55,940 nucleotides of DNA from JBCCYM01 sp039190005 (GTDB taxonomy: Bacteria > Pseudomonadota > Gammaproteobacteria > UBA12402): NCBI GenBank assembly GCA_039190005.1, contig JBCCYM010000005.1, forward strand, positions 1 to 55,940, written 5' to 3'. A program made the position numbers and the translations under genes. Under the pieces are notes generated by a model that did no database searches, had not been told where the DNA came from, and saw only the letters and a list, made by a program, of their open reading frames with translations. Of this stretch, positions 15,902 through 25,463 are shown one piece after another. Positions within the stretch are counted from its first letter, which is position 1, and each line of letters opens with the position of its first letter.

Positions 15902-16322
15902 TGTTAATTACACCTCCGATAAATGCAACGCGTTGTTGTAATTGCTTCAGTAAAAACTGAGCGTCTTTGAAAAAATCAGGAATCACAGCAAAAATTTCCT
16001 CGGCTTTCTTCGAACTATAAGCATGGATTGTATTATTTCTTGCCACACGATAGTTTTTCCATACCAACCAATCCGAGAGCAATAAATTTCTTTTACTACC
16101 GACACGAATAAGATCAGAAAAAGAAAGCGCAGCCATGTTGATGTTTGCCACCGCTATCATTGCTAAATAGCGTCTGAGTAGTTTCCAGGATAGCTCGTAA
16201 TTATATTTAAAGCGCTGAATACAGGCATCACGTATAAAATCATCCGGGCGCTGGTTATATTCGCTTAAAGCTTGCTCAAGTGAAAACAAAGCTTTTTCTA
16301 AAGAAGATAAATCTAGTTTCAT
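15882..16322 (-). CDS. HI0074-family HEPN protein (nucleotidyltransferase partner)
   Basis: The 146-residue helical protein matches the HI0074 'nucleotidyltransferase substrate-binding' family, a HEPN fold: LEKALFSLEQALSEY, the middle FKYNYELSWKLLRRYL, and RVARNNTIHAYS, which contains the HEPN Rx4H motif RNNTIH. Its usual partner is a small MNT-type nucleotidyltransferase encoded next to it, often forming a toxin-antitoxin-like pair. No such gene is adjacent. GAGGTAAT precedes the ATG. Confidence 0.8.
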   Translation of the reverse strand: MKLDLSSLEKALFSLEQALSEYNQRPDDFIRDACIQRFKYNYELSWKLLRRYLAMIAVANINMAALSFSDLIRVGSKRNLLLSDWLVWKNYRVARNNTIHAYSSKKAEEIFAVIPDFFKDAQFLLKQLQQRVAFIGGVINNVKSSK

Positions 16323-16359
16323 ATTACCTCACTATTTAATCGCATGCTCCTTGAACTCG

Positions 16360-16516
16360 TCAAAAAGCATAACAAGCCTTCCCAAAGCATTCTTTGGCTT
16401 CGACAAGCTCAGCCATCTATCTATATATCGAGCCTGTCAAAGGACGGTCCCTGAGCCTGCTTGCCCTGAGCCTGTCGAAGGGTCGAAGGGTGGTCCCTGA
16501 GCTTGTCGAAGGGTAT
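16360..16516. repeat. REP-like repeat cluster
   Basis: This gap between the ligA stop and the HEPN start holds GGCTTCGACAAGCTCAGCC (16396-16414), the fused double unit (about 16446-16483) and a further inverted unit at 16493-16513. The order repeats that of 75-160 at the window's left end, so a block of about 90 bp is duplicated. Confidence 0.85.
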
Positions 16517-16520
16517 AATA

Positions 16521-18536
16521 TTACTTATCACTCAATAATACCACCAAATCATCTTCATTCATTATCTTAACACCCAATGTTCGCGCTTTAGTCAGTTTTG
16601 AACCCGGATTGTCACCGGCAATCACGGCAGTGACTTTGGCAGAAACGGCTGCGCCTGTCTTAGCCCCTAATGCTGTTAATTTTTCAGCGGCCTGCTCACG
16701 GGTAAAATGTGCCAGCGTACCGGTTAACACAAAACGTTGTCCTGCCAAGGGTAAATCAACTGTCTGCTTCACCACAACTTTTGGCCAGTGTACGCCCAAA
16801 TGAATAAGCGAATCAATAACCTCAAGATTATGCGCTTGTTTAAAAAAATGACTGATATTCTGCGCTACAACCGGTCCAATATCAGGCACTTGCAAAAGTT
16901 TTTCTTCATCAGCTTGTTGGATTTTAGCCAACTCACCAAAATAGTTCATTAAATTATCAGCGGTGACTTCACCAACATCGCGAATACCTAAAGCAAATAA
17001 AAACCGTGACAATGTTGTTTTTTTACTTTTTTCCAAAGCCTCTAATAAATTACGCGCCGATTTCTCTGCCATTCTTTCCAGATTACAGAGCTGCGTTAGG
17101 GTTAATTTATAAAGATCATCGACATGCTTGATCAATTGTTTATCAACCAATTGATCAATCAACTTATTACCCAAGCTATCGATATCCATCGCTCGACGTG
17201 AAGCAAAATGTTTAATCGCTTGTTTACGCTGCGCCACACAATACAAGCCACCTTGACAGCGGGCCGCGCTCTCCCCTTCCACTCGCATCACTTCTGACTG
17301 ACAAGCGGGACAACATTTTGGCAAGTGAATTTTTTGTGTTTTTGCCGGACGTTTTTCTTTTACCACTGCCACGACTTCAGGAATAACATCGCCGGCGCGA
17401 CGAATAATAACCGTATCACCAACACGAATATCCTTACGTTCAATTTCATCCATGTTATGCAAAGTGGCATGGCTGACAACCACGCCGGCAACATTGGTGG
17501 GTTCAAGCTTTGCTACCGGCGTCAGCACACCGGTGCGTCCGACTTGAAATGCCACATCTAAAATACGGCTTAATTCTTCTTGCGCGGGAAATTTATGCGC
17601 GATTGCCCAACGCGGCGCTTTAGCAACATAACCGATTTGTTCACGCCAATCAAAGCGGTCGAGCTTATAGACCACACCATCAATATCGTAGGCCAACTGA
17701 TCACGCTGCCGTAATAAGGTATCATAATATTGTAAACAGGCATCAATACCAACTACTGATTTCGCGTCTGGCGGCGTAGGAAATCCCAATTTTTGCAGTT
17801 TGTTAAGCATCGCGCTATGTGTCGCGGCAAAATCAGCAAGTGAAACTTGTCCTAAACCATAACAAAAAATACTCAAACGACGACTGGCAGTAATCCGTGA
17901 ATCAAGCTGACGCAAACTGCCGGCTGCAGCGTTACGTGGATTGGCAAAAATTTTGCTATCCTGTTTTCGTTGCTGTTTATTTAATGCCGCGAAATCAGTT
18001 TTGCTGATGTATACCTCACCTCTCACCTCTAAAATATCGGGATAATCGCCTCGCAATTTAAGTGGCAGCATTTTGATTGTACGCACATTCTGTGTCACAT
18101 CCTCACCAACAACACCATCGCCTCTTGTTGCCGCTTGTACCAACAGGCCTTTTTTATAAATCAGACTGATGGCTAAACCATCGAGTTTGGGTTCACACAC
18201 ATAAGCAATCTTTTCCTCTTTAAGATAACGACGCACCCGTTCATCAAAAGCAATAATATCGTCTGCTTTAAAACCATTTTCCAAAGACAGCATTGGCACG
18301 ACATGGGCGACGGTCGCGAAAGTTCGCAGCGCCTCACCACCCACACGTTGCGTTGGCGAATCGAGTGTTTTTAATTGCGGATAGTCTGTTTCAATTGCTT
18401 TTAGCGCGTTAAGCAAACGATCGTATTCCGCGTCGGGTACCAGCGGATCATCGAGCACGTAGTAATGATAATTATATCGCTTAAGCTGTTCACATAACTT
18501 CTTTGCCTGTGCTGTGATTTTTTTTAGTGCTGTCAT
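16521..18536 (-). CDS. ligA: NAD-dependent DNA ligase
   Basis: LigA seals nicks in replication and repair using NAD. It has the usual 671 residues. Domain Ia (YHYYVLDDPLVPDAEYDRL), adenylation Lys in CEPKLDGLAISL, OB fold, a four-Cys zinc site (CCPACQ, CQGGLYC), helix-hairpin-helix repeats (about 430-580) and a C-terminal BRCT domain (LAGQRFVLTGTLAHFTR) are all visible. It stands alone on the minus strand between repeat-filled gaps. Confidence 0.98.
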   Translation of the reverse strand: MTALKKITAQAKKLCEQLKRYNYHYYVLDDPLVPDAEYDRLLNALKAIETDYPQLKTLDSPTQRVGGEALRTFATVAHVVPMLSLENGFKADDIIAFDERVRRYLKEEKIAYVCEPKLDGLAISLIYKKGLLVQAATRGDGVVGEDVTQNVRTIKMLPLKLRGDYPDILEVRGEVYISKTDFAALNKQQRKQDSKIFANPRNAAAGSLRQLDSRITASRRLSIFCYGLGQVSLADFAATHSAMLNKLQKLGFPTPPDAKSVVGIDACLQYYDTLLRQRDQLAYDIDGVVYKLDRFDWREQIGYVAKAPRWAIAHKFPAQEELSRILDVAFQVGRTGVLTPVAKLEPTNVAGVVVSHATLHNMDEIERKDIRVGDTVIIRRAGDVIPEVVAVVKEKRPAKTQKIHLPKCCPACQSEVMRVEGESAARCQGGLYCVAQRKQAIKHFASRRAMDIDSLGNKLIDQLVDKQLIKHVDDLYKLTLTQLCNLERMAEKSARNLLEALEKSKKTTLSRFLFALGIRDVGEVTADNLMNYFGELAKIQQADEEKLLQVPDIGPVVAQNISHFFKQAHNLEVIDSLIHLGVHWPKVVVKQTVDLPLAGQRFVLTGTLAHFTREQAAEKLTALGAKTGAAVSAKVTAVIAGDNPGSKLTKARTLGVKIMNEDDLVVLLSDK

Positions 18537-18623
18537 TTTAGCTTCTGTATATTCACACGCTTCACTGTCATTCCAATCTTTCTTTCGGAAGATCGCAAGA
18601 ACGACAACCCTGATTAAACATTA

Positions 18624-19274
18624 TTATAACGTAATAAACAAAAGCAAAACAGCAAAAAGGAGAAAAACGATAGCCGCTGCGTATTGGACATACCGATAAA
18701 AATTATCAATCCGCTGAATACGTTTTTTAAGTCCAGGTCTTGTTAATAAAATACTTAAAAAACAAAACCAGCCTAAACAGGTCATCCACATTAACACAGC
18801 GGCTAATAATTTAAGCTGTAGCGGAAAATTTTTGGCAAAAATTGTGGTAAAAATACTGATATAAAATAATACCGCTTTTGGATTGAGAACATTACAAAGT
18901 AAGCCTTCAACAAAAAAACGGCGATGCTGAGGATTTACCTGAGCGGCATGTTGAACTTTATTCACTTGCGTGTGATGTGGCTTGGAAGCGGCACGAACCG
19001 CGTGCCAACTCAAATACAACAAATAAGCGGCACCAAAATAACGAACCAATGTAATCACCGTATGGCTGTAGCGCAGCAAATAAGGCAATAAAAATATAAT
19101 ATAGCTGCTATGAAAAATAATACCGGTGGCAATGCCTAATGCATTCATTAATGCTGCACGACGACCATGAAGCAATACACTTTTAAATATCAACGCAAAA
19201 TCTGGACCGGGACTCATCACCACCAGTAAATTGACAAATAAGGCACTGAAAATTAATAGAATATTATGACTCAT
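18624..19274 (-). CDS. LysE/RhtB family amino-acid exporter
   Basis: The protein has about six membrane segments. The start MSHNILLIFSALFVNLLVVMSPGPDFALI carries the family's SPGPD motif near residue 25, and GLLCNVLNPKAVLFY matches the second conserved loop (G...NLxNPKA). Such proteins export amino acids or homoserine lactones. I chose the ATG at 19274 (216 residues); an upstream TTG at 19295 would add seven residues with no better ribosome site. Substrate unknown. Confidence 0.88.
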   Translation of the reverse strand: MSHNILLIFSALFVNLLVVMSPGPDFALIFKSVLLHGRRAALMNALGIATGIIFHSSYIIFLLPYLLRYSHTVITLVRYFGAAYLLYLSWHAVRAASKPHHTQVNKVQHAAQVNPQHRRFFVEGLLCNVLNPKAVLFYISIFTTIFAKNFPLQLKLLAAVLMWMTCLGWFCFLSILLTRPGLKKRIQRIDNFYRYVQYAAAIVFLLFAVLLLFITL

Positions 19275-19375
19275 AATTGAATGGTGCTTTATCAAACCTA
19301 AAAACCGCAGTCGCGCGACAAGATCACAGCTAACTAGTTAGCTTTCCCTTAAAAGAAATGTCAAGCTAAGTGTAT

Positions 19376-20746
19376 TTAACGACCCAAATGACGGAATGAT
19401 TTACCAGATAGCAGATTAGTTTCAATTGTCTCCAACGAGATATCCTTAGTTTCAGGAACGTACTTATAAAAACTAATCCATGCTATTATAGCAATCACAA
19501 GAAATATGGCAAAAGACGTCATACCCCCATAATGTCCAAGTATAATGGGGAATAAATAGGCGACAATCACATTGGTTAACCAGTTAAAAGCAACACTTAT
19601 TCCCATGCCAGTTCCGCGTATTTTAATTGGAAAAATTTCTGAAGGAATAAGCCAACATGCCGGCCCAGTACTGAGCGCCTGGCAAGCAATAAAAAATAAA
19701 ACCGCAAATAAACAAATCCAAGTAAGCCATAGTGAACTGCCTATTCCCATGTAAAACGCAACGGTCAGTATCAATAAACTTAAACAAATACCGGCAACAC
19801 CGTTAAGCAGCATTTTACGCCGTCCAAGTTTATCAATCACACAAACTGTAATAATAGTAAATACAAAATTAACTACTCCAACTAGCACAGTAACGGAGAT
19901 GGCATGGGCGTTACTAGAAAAACCAGCCAGTTTAAAAATTTTCGGCGCATAATAAATAATTGCATTAATGCCAACAGCCTGAGTAAGAACACTTACCATA
20001 ATACCCAAGAATATTACCGACATAAAACGAGAGCGCAACATTTGCGACAATGTCATTTTAGGTGTATCTAACATTTTTTTGATATTCTCTAACTCAGAAT
20101 CAATATCAATGTCTGTATAAATTTTTTGTAATACATTGCGAGCATAATGAGCCATGCCCTTCTTAACTAACCAGCGAGGACTTTGCGGCAACAATAAAAC
20201 CCCTATCAGCAATAATACAGCCGGTATCATGCCGATACCGAGCATATAACGCCATTGATGCGTCGGTGTAAAAATGAAACAAATCGCATATGAGAGTAAA
20301 ATACCCAAAGTAATCGCTAATTGATTGAGTGTCACCGCTGCTCCGCGATAACGGTGATGGGAAATTTCAGCAATATAGAGCGGCGCAGAAAAAGAACCTA
20401 AGCCAACTGCCAAACCAAGAATAAATCGGCCAATGATCAATTCAGATACAATATTAGCATAAGCGCATAGAAGCGAGCCAATGATATATAACACCGCGGT
20501 AATAATGAGTAATTTTTTACGTCCCAATATATCGCTAAGATACCCGCAACCTATCGACGCAATAAAAGCACCTAATGGCACCATACTCACAATTGTACCA
20601 AGTACTTGATTGTCTGTATGAAAGCTTTGTTCAATGAAAAGTTGGGCGCCAGAGATAATACCGACATCATAACCAAATAATAATCCAGCAAGTGCTGCTA
20701 TTATACAAGGGCCATAAATAAATAAGAATCTTAAATTAACCGACAT
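19376..20746 (-). CDS. Sugar-porter family MFS transporter
   Basis: The 456-residue inner-membrane protein has 12 hydrophobic segments and the sugar-porter signatures: GLLFGYDVGIISGA, GYLSDILGRKK, GRFILGLAVGLGSF, LPQSPRWLV, DKLGRRKML, PSEIFPIKIRGTG and PETKDISLETIE at the end. GalP, XylE and AraE belong to this family and import sugars with protons. The sugar cannot be read from sequence. AGAGGAGAAG precedes the ATG. It diverges from trpE across 209 bases. Confidence 0.92.
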   Translation of the reverse strand: MSVNLRFLFIYGPCIIAALAGLLFGYDVGIISGAQLFIEQSFHTDNQVLGTIVSMVPLGAFIASIGCGYLSDILGRKKLLIITAVLYIIGSLLCAYANIVSELIIGRFILGLAVGLGSFSAPLYIAEISHHRYRGAAVTLNQLAITLGILLSYAICFIFTPTHQWRYMLGIGMIPAVLLLIGVLLLPQSPRWLVKKGMAHYARNVLQKIYTDIDIDSELENIKKMLDTPKMTLSQMLRSRFMSVIFLGIMVSVLTQAVGINAIIYYAPKIFKLAGFSSNAHAISVTVLVGVVNFVFTIITVCVIDKLGRRKMLLNGVAGICLSLLILTVAFYMGIGSSLWLTWICLFAVLFFIACQALSTGPACWLIPSEIFPIKIRGTGMGISVAFNWLTNVIVAYLFPIILGHYGGMTSFAIFLVIAIIAWISFYKYVPETKDISLETIETNLLSGKSFRHLGR

Positions 20747-20899
20747 TATAAAACTTCTCCTCTTCGCATTAACACTAAATCAAATTTGCTTCTATTATGC
20801 GTAAACAAACCCAAAAAGTCTAGAATTTGTTAGAAACAATTATTTATACAAATAAAATCAATAACTTAAAAATTTTTCGCGTCTAAGTTAAAAAAACAC

Positions 20900-20927
20900 T
20901 TGACAATCGTTTGTATCTATGTAATAT
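20900..20927 (+). promoter_or_regulatory. Promoter of the trp operon
   Basis: Perfect TTGACA (20900-20905) and TAATAT (20922-20927), 16 bases apart. Transcription would begin near 20933-20935, leaving a leader of about 22 bases before the trpE ATG, with the AAAAGGG ribosome site at 20943-20949. The leader is too short for a leader-peptide attenuator or T-box. Confidence 0.8.
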
Positions 20928-20941
20928 TACAAAGATACAAA
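20910..20941. promoter_or_regulatory. 32-bp palindromic operator over the trp promoter
   Basis: The sequence is symmetrical about 20925/20926: 15 of 16 base pairs match, the exception being 20919/20932. Arms are TTTGTATCT and AGATACAAA around TGTAATATTACA. It covers the -10 box and start site, so a bound repressor would block polymerase. It does not contain the CTAG half-site of the E. coli TrpR operator, so the regulator is unknown. Confidence 0.8.
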
Positions 20942-20955
20942 TAAAAGGGTAAATT

Positions 20956-22434
20956 ATGTTTAAAAAATTAAGTTATGATCAATTTGCGAGCTTGACCGCT
21001 CAACATAAGCGCATAGCGGTGTATCAAGAAATAGCCGGTGATAAAATAACGCCGGTGACTGCCTATTTAGCTTTAGCGCAATCGACAAAAGATATTACGC
21101 TGTTGGAATCGTCACCTAAAGAAAAAGATACAGGGCGTTATTCGCATCTTTTTATTCATCCACTGATTACCATTACCACATTTGGCAATCAGATTACTAT
21201 CTCAGAACAAGCTAATAAAAAGCATTTGCAGGCTGATCCTTTTGTGATATTAAAACAGTATCAGCAAAAACTAAAAGCTAAAATAGCGCACCTTTTATCT
21301 AAATTTGCCGGTGGCATGGTGGGTTATATCGCTTATGATGCCATTCGTTTAGTTGAAACCATTCCTGATCGACATGAGAATAAAAATAACATGCCCGATA
21401 TCTTATTCAGATTCTATCGTGACACCATTACGTTTGATCATCAAACCGGCAAAGTGATCATCGCTACAGTGATAAACAGTGATGACAATCCTCAAGATGC
21501 TTATCAAACGGCAACCGATAGAATAAACAACATCATAGAGAAAATTTCTCAGGCAACAACACAGCAACATAGCGCCGTATCACAACATAAAAACAGCTCC
21601 GCGGATATTGCCATTGATATAACTGATAAAGATTATTGTGCTATTGTTGATCAAGCTAAAAAACATATTATAAACGGCGATATTTTTCAGGTGGTACTAT
21701 CACGCGAATTCAGCATCAAAACTGCTAGTCATCCATTTGAGATTTATCGCGCCTTACGATTTTGCAATCCCTCACCATACATGTTTTATCTGGAAACAGA
21801 TGATTTTACAGTCGCGGGCGCCTCGCCGGAAAAATTAATTACTGTTGAAGATGGTGTAATTGAATCTCGTCCACTTGCTGGCACACGTCCGAGAAGCAAT
21901 CCAGCAAATGATGAAGCGGTAGCCACGGAACTACTCTCAGATGATAAAGAAGTCGCTGAACATATGATGTTGGTTGATTTGGCACGCAATGATGTTGGCG
22001 CCGTCGCCGAACCCGGCACGGTCAAGGTGGTAAAATTAAAAGAAATTGAAAAATATAGTCGTGTCATGCATATTTCTTCGACAGTCCAAGGTAAGTTACA
22101 CCAAAATTTAAGCGCCATGGATGCCTTGAGAATTGCTTTCCCCGCCGGCACATTGAGTGGCGCACCAAAAATTCGCGCCATGGAAATTATTGATCAATTA
22201 GAGCGATCACGTCGCGGTATTTATGGCGGCGCTGTTTGCGCCTTTGATAGCCTGGATAATCTCATAAGCTGTATTGTCATTCGCACTGTGTTAGTGCAAA
22301 ACAATACCGCTTCAATACGAGCGGGCGCCGGTATTGTATTTGATTCGCATGGACAAACGGAAGCCAATGAAACACAGCATAAAGCTAGCGCGACATTACA
22401 CGCCATTCAATCGGCTATGGGAGAAAATATATGA
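20956..22434 (+). CDS. trpE: Anthranilate synthase component I
   Basis: TrpE converts chorismate to anthranilate with ammonia from TrpG. At 492 residues it is full length. The feedback-binding LLES motif is present near residue 52, with GRYSHLF following. The catalytic core has GDIFQVVLSREF, GASPEKLITVEDG, RPLAGTRPRS, FPAGTLSGAPKIRAMEI and the late IRAGAGIVFDS. Intact LLES suggests normal tryptophan inhibition. It is the first gene of the trp operon and overlaps trpG by 4 bases. Confidence 0.98.
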   Translation: MFKKLSYDQFASLTAQHKRIAVYQEIAGDKITPVTAYLALAQSTKDITLLESSPKEKDTGRYSHLFIHPLITITTFGNQITISEQANKKHLQADPFVILKQYQQKLKAKIAHLLSKFAGGMVGYIAYDAIRLVETIPDRHENKNNMPDILFRFYRDTITFDHQTGKVIIATVINSDDNPQDAYQTATDRINNIIEKISQATTQQHSAVSQHKNSSADIAIDITDKDYCAIVDQAKKHIINGDIFQVVLSREFSIKTASHPFEIYRALRFCNPSPYMFYLETDDFTVAGASPEKLITVEDGVIESRPLAGTRPRSNPANDEAVATELLSDDKEVAEHMMLVDLARNDVGAVAEPGTVKVVKLKEIEKYSRVMHISSTVQGKLHQNLSAMDALRIAFPAGTLSGAPKIRAMEIIDQLERSRRGIYGGAVCAFDSLDNLISCIVIRTVLVQNNTASIRAGAGIVFDSHGQTEANETQHKASATLHAIQSAMGENI

Positions 22435-23000
22435 TACTTATTATTGATAATTATGACAGTTTTACCTATAACTTATATCAACTGCTCGCGCCGATTACTA
22501 GTGATATTGAAGTATATCGCAATGATAAAATCACCCTTGATGAAATAAGCGCACTAGCGCCCAAAGCCATTATCTTATCGCCGGGACCTGGTTATCCTGA
22601 AAATGCCGGTATTTGCATTGACCTTATTAAAAAATTTGCCGGTCATATTCCTCTATTAGGTGTATGTCTTGGGCATCAAGCCATTGCAGCAGCATTCGGT
22701 GGAAAAATTATGCATGCCAAAGAAATTGTGCATGGTAAAACCAGTAATATTTTTCATAACCGCAACACACTATACCAGGATATGCGCTTACCATTTGTGG
22801 CCGCGCGTTACCATTCATTAGTCGTTGATAAAGAAAGTCTGCCCGAAAGCTTACAAATCAATGCTGAAAATGATGAAGGTTTGATTATGGGTATCAATCA
22901 TCAACACTACCCTGTTTTTGGTGTGCAGTTTCATCCGGAATCCATTTTATCCAAGGATGGCAATAAACTGTTACACAACTTTATTCAACGTTGTCAGTAA
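22431..23000 (+). CDS. trpG: Anthranilate synthase component II (glutamine amidotransferase)
   Basis: TrpG releases ammonia from glutamine for TrpE. The 189-residue class I amidotransferase shows DNYDSFTYNLYQ, LSPGPGYPENAG, the nucleophile in GVCLGHQAIA and the His/Glu pair in QFHPESIL. It is a separate polypeptide, not fused to TrpD as in enterobacteria. ATGA coupling with trpE; trpD starts 12 bases on. Confidence 0.97.
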   Translation: MILIIDNYDSFTYNLYQLLAPITSDIEVYRNDKITLDEISALAPKAIILSPGPGYPENAGICIDLIKKFAGHIPLLGVCLGHQAIAAAFGGKIMHAKEIVHGKTSNIFHNRNTLYQDMRLPFVAARYHSLVVDKESLPESLQINAENDEGLIMGINHQHYPVFGVQFHPESILSKDGNKLLHNFIQRCQ

Positions 23001-23012
23001 AAAAACCGCGTT

Positions 23013-24038
23013 ATGCTCAAAGAATATATTAAAAAATTAATTCATCGTCAGGATTTGACCGCAACTGAAATGAAAGAAGCAATACATTTATTAATAGACA
23101 GTGATAATGACATACAAATTGGCGCTTTTATGGCGTTATTACACGCTAAAGGTGAAACAGCTAGCGAAATTGATGCCATTAGCAACACCTTAATGGCGAT
23201 GATGATTAAAGTGCATCCTAAAACACCAGTACTAGATATTGTTGGCACCGGTGGCGATGGCTGTCATACCATTAATATTTCAACAGGCGCCGCTATTTTA
23301 GCCGCTGCCTGTGGTGTTAAAATCGCGAAACATGGCAATCGTGCTTCAACTTCTCTATGCGGCTCAGCCGATGTGCTAGAAAAACTAGGCATTACTATGA
23401 ATCTCAGTGCCGAGGAGGTTGCCAATAGCATTGATAACTGCAATTTTGGCTTTTGTTTTGCGCCCAATCACCACCCGGCTTTAGGAAAATTAAAAACGAT
23501 ACGCAAGAAACTCGAGGTCCCCACTGTATTTAATATCCTCGGACCATTACTAAACCCAGCGCGGGCGGATTTTCTCATGATTGGTGTCTTCAAACCGGAA
23601 TTACTGTCATTAATAAGTGATGTCTTAGGCAAAAGAAATATTAAACGCGCCTTAGTTTTTCATGGTCAGGGTACTGATGAAATCACTTGCATGGGTCGCA
23701 CACAGATCATTGAAATTAATGCCGGCAAACAACATGCTTTTATTTTGGAACCAAGAAATTATGGCTTTTCATCATGCACACTTGATGATTTGCGTGGTGA
23801 TAGCGCGGAAATAAATGCAACAATCCTCACAGAAGTATTGCAGGGGAAAACCGGCCCCATTGCTGATACATTCATTTTAAATGCCGGTCTGGCAAATTAT
23901 CTGTATGGACTTACCGATGATATCGATACGGGCATTGCATTAGCGCGAAAGAAACATCGTGATGGCGAGGCTGCCAAATTATTAAATCATCTAAAAGAAT
24001 ATTTATCATTTAGAAATGAGAGAAAAATCTATGCCTAA
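23013..24038 (+). CDS. trpD: Anthranilate phosphoribosyltransferase
   Basis: TrpD attaches phosphoribose to anthranilate. It has 341 residues, with the PRPP loop DIVGTGGDGCHTINIST, then KHGNRASTSLCGSADVLE, the second metal site GTDEITCMG, and NAGLANYL near the end. Its 3' end overlaps trpC by 8 bases (ATGCCTAA). Confidence 0.98.
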   Translation: MLKEYIKKLIHRQDLTATEMKEAIHLLIDSDNDIQIGAFMALLHAKGETASEIDAISNTLMAMMIKVHPKTPVLDIVGTGGDGCHTINISTGAAILAAACGVKIAKHGNRASTSLCGSADVLEKLGITMNLSAEEVANSIDNCNFGFCFAPNHHPALGKLKTIRKKLEVPTVFNILGPLLNPARADFLMIGVFKPELLSLISDVLGKRNIKRALVFHGQGTDEITCMGRTQIIEINAGKQHAFILEPRNYGFSSCTLDDLRGDSAEINATILTEVLQGKTGPIADTFILNAGLANYLYGLTDDIDTGIALARKKHRDGEAAKLLNHLKEYLSFRNERKIYA

Positions 24039-24822
24039 TATTTTACAAGAAATTTTAGCACACAAACATAAAGAAGTTGCTCAATTAAAACAACAGCTAG
24101 AAGCAACACATGGTGATTTGTCAGCCGAGAAAATCACCCGTGGTCATAGCCATTTATATCAAAAACAGTTTCAATCCGCTTTGAGCAAAGCTGGATTATC
24201 AATTATTGGCGAAATCAAACGCAAATCGCCGTCAAAAGGTGAATTAGCCCAAATAGCAGACCCTATTTCTCTGGCAGAAACCTATGCCAATGGCGGTATT
24301 GATGCCATTTCCATGCTTACCGATAAACAGTACTTTAATGGTTCGCTTGATGATTTAAAAACCGTGGCAAGTCGTTTGCAACAACCGATATTACGCAAAG
24401 ATTTTATTATTGATGCCGCACAGATTATCGAAACTGTCACCACCGGTGCCAGTGCTGTTTTACTGATTGTCGCAGCCCTTAAAGAAAAGACAGCATCATT
24501 ATTATCAATGGCTAGCGACTATGGTTTAGATGCTTTGGTTGAAGTACACAATCAACAAGAGCTCGATACAGCGCTAGCAGCGAAAGCGAAAATTATTGGC
24601 ATTAATAATCGTGATTTAACCACTTTTAATGTTGATCTCAACACTAGCATCAACTTAATTAAAAATATGCCTGAGGATGTCGTAAAAGTTACTGAATCCG
24701 GTATACGAAACCTTGATGATGTCCAACGTATTAAAGCTGCCGGCTTTGACGCGGCACTGATTGGTGAGGCACTCGTAAAAAGCGATCAGCCTGATGTATT
24801 TATTAAACAAATAAAATCATAA
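24031..24822 (+). CDS. trpC: Indole-3-glycerol phosphate synthase
   Basis: TrpC closes the indole ring. This TIM barrel of 263 residues has IIGEIKRKSPSKGEL, DAISMLTDKQYFNGS, PILRKDFIID, GINNRDLTTF, ESGIRNLDDV and ALIGEALVKS. I chose the ATG at 24031: it gives the usual N-terminus (PNILQEILAHKHKEV) and follows GAGAGAAA. An in-frame ATG at 24016 is possible but has no site. It is separate from TrpF, unlike the fused enterobacterial enzyme. Confidence 0.97.
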   Translation: MPNILQEILAHKHKEVAQLKQQLEATHGDLSAEKITRGHSHLYQKQFQSALSKAGLSIIGEIKRKSPSKGELAQIADPISLAETYANGGIDAISMLTDKQYFNGSLDDLKTVASRLQQPILRKDFIIDAAQIIETVTTGASAVLLIVAALKEKTASLLSMASDYGLDALVEVHNQQELDTALAAKAKIIGINNRDLTTFNVDLNTSINLIKNMPEDVVKVTESGIRNLDDVQRIKAAGFDAALIGEALVKSDQPDVFIKQIKS

Positions 24823-24824
24823 TC

Positions 24825-25463
24825 ATGAAAGCAGTAACAAAAATTAAAATATGTGGCATTAAAGACGCGGTTTTAGCGTATCAAACAGCCAAAATGGGCG
24901 CCGATTATATTGGCTTGATGTTTTATCACAAATCAAAACGGTATATTGAATTAAATAACGCGATTGATATTTCAGCTGCGACTAGAAAAGGCGGCGCCGA
25001 ACCTGTCGCTGTATTTGTTGACCAAGACCTCAACACTATGCAACAAATATGTGCTACAGCAAATATCAATACTGTTCAATTACATGGTGATATTGCACGA
25101 CAGCAATATCACCTTTTGCCACAAACCATACAACGCATTTATGTATTACATGTCAATCCCGATGGTGATATCATAAATGCTGATCAAACTGTGCTTAAAT
25201 CATTTAACACCACACGCGACTACCTGTTATTTGATGGTTTGAAAGGTGGTTCAGGCGCTCAAATAAATACTGACAAAATCATACCCTATCTAAAAAATTT
25301 CAGATGTTTCGTTGCCGGTGGCTTGAATGCTGATAATGTCACCGCGGTGATAGATAAACTAAATCCTTACGCTGTTGATACCTCTTCCGGTGTAGAAAAT
25401 ACACCTGGTGAAAAATCAGCTAAACGCATTGAAGCATTTATTAAGATGGCACGCAAACAATGA
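24825..25463 (+). CDS. trpF: Phosphoribosylanthranilate isomerase
   Basis: TrpF performs the Amadori rearrangement before TrpC. The 212-residue TIM barrel shows KICGIKDAVLA with the catalytic Cys, GADYIGLMFYHKSKRYI, AVFVDQDLN, VQLHGDIARQQY, LLFDGLKGGSG with the catalytic Asp, FVAGGLNADNV and VDTSSGVENTPGEKS. Its stop overlaps the trpB start region. Confidence 0.97.
   Translation: MKAVTKIKICGIKDAVLAYQTAKMGADYIGLMFYHKSKRYIELNNAIDISAATRKGGAEPVAVFVDQDLNTMQQICATANINTVQLHGDIARQQYHLLPQTIQRIYVLHVNPDGDIINADQTVLKSFNTTRDYLLFDGLKGGSGAQINTDKIIPYLKNFRCFVAGGLNADNVTAVIDKLNPYAVDTSSGVENTPGEKSAKRIEAFIKMARKQ

Noticed and set aside
18567..18606. Hairpin ATCTTTC-TTTC-GGAAGAT before ligA
   Set aside because: Only a 7-bp stem with a G-U pair and no T-run on either strand; not enough to call a terminator.
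20928..20955. Trp leader peptide or T-box before trpE
   Set aside because: Only about 22 bases separate the likely start site from the ATG; no Trp-rich reading frame or T-box hairpin fits.
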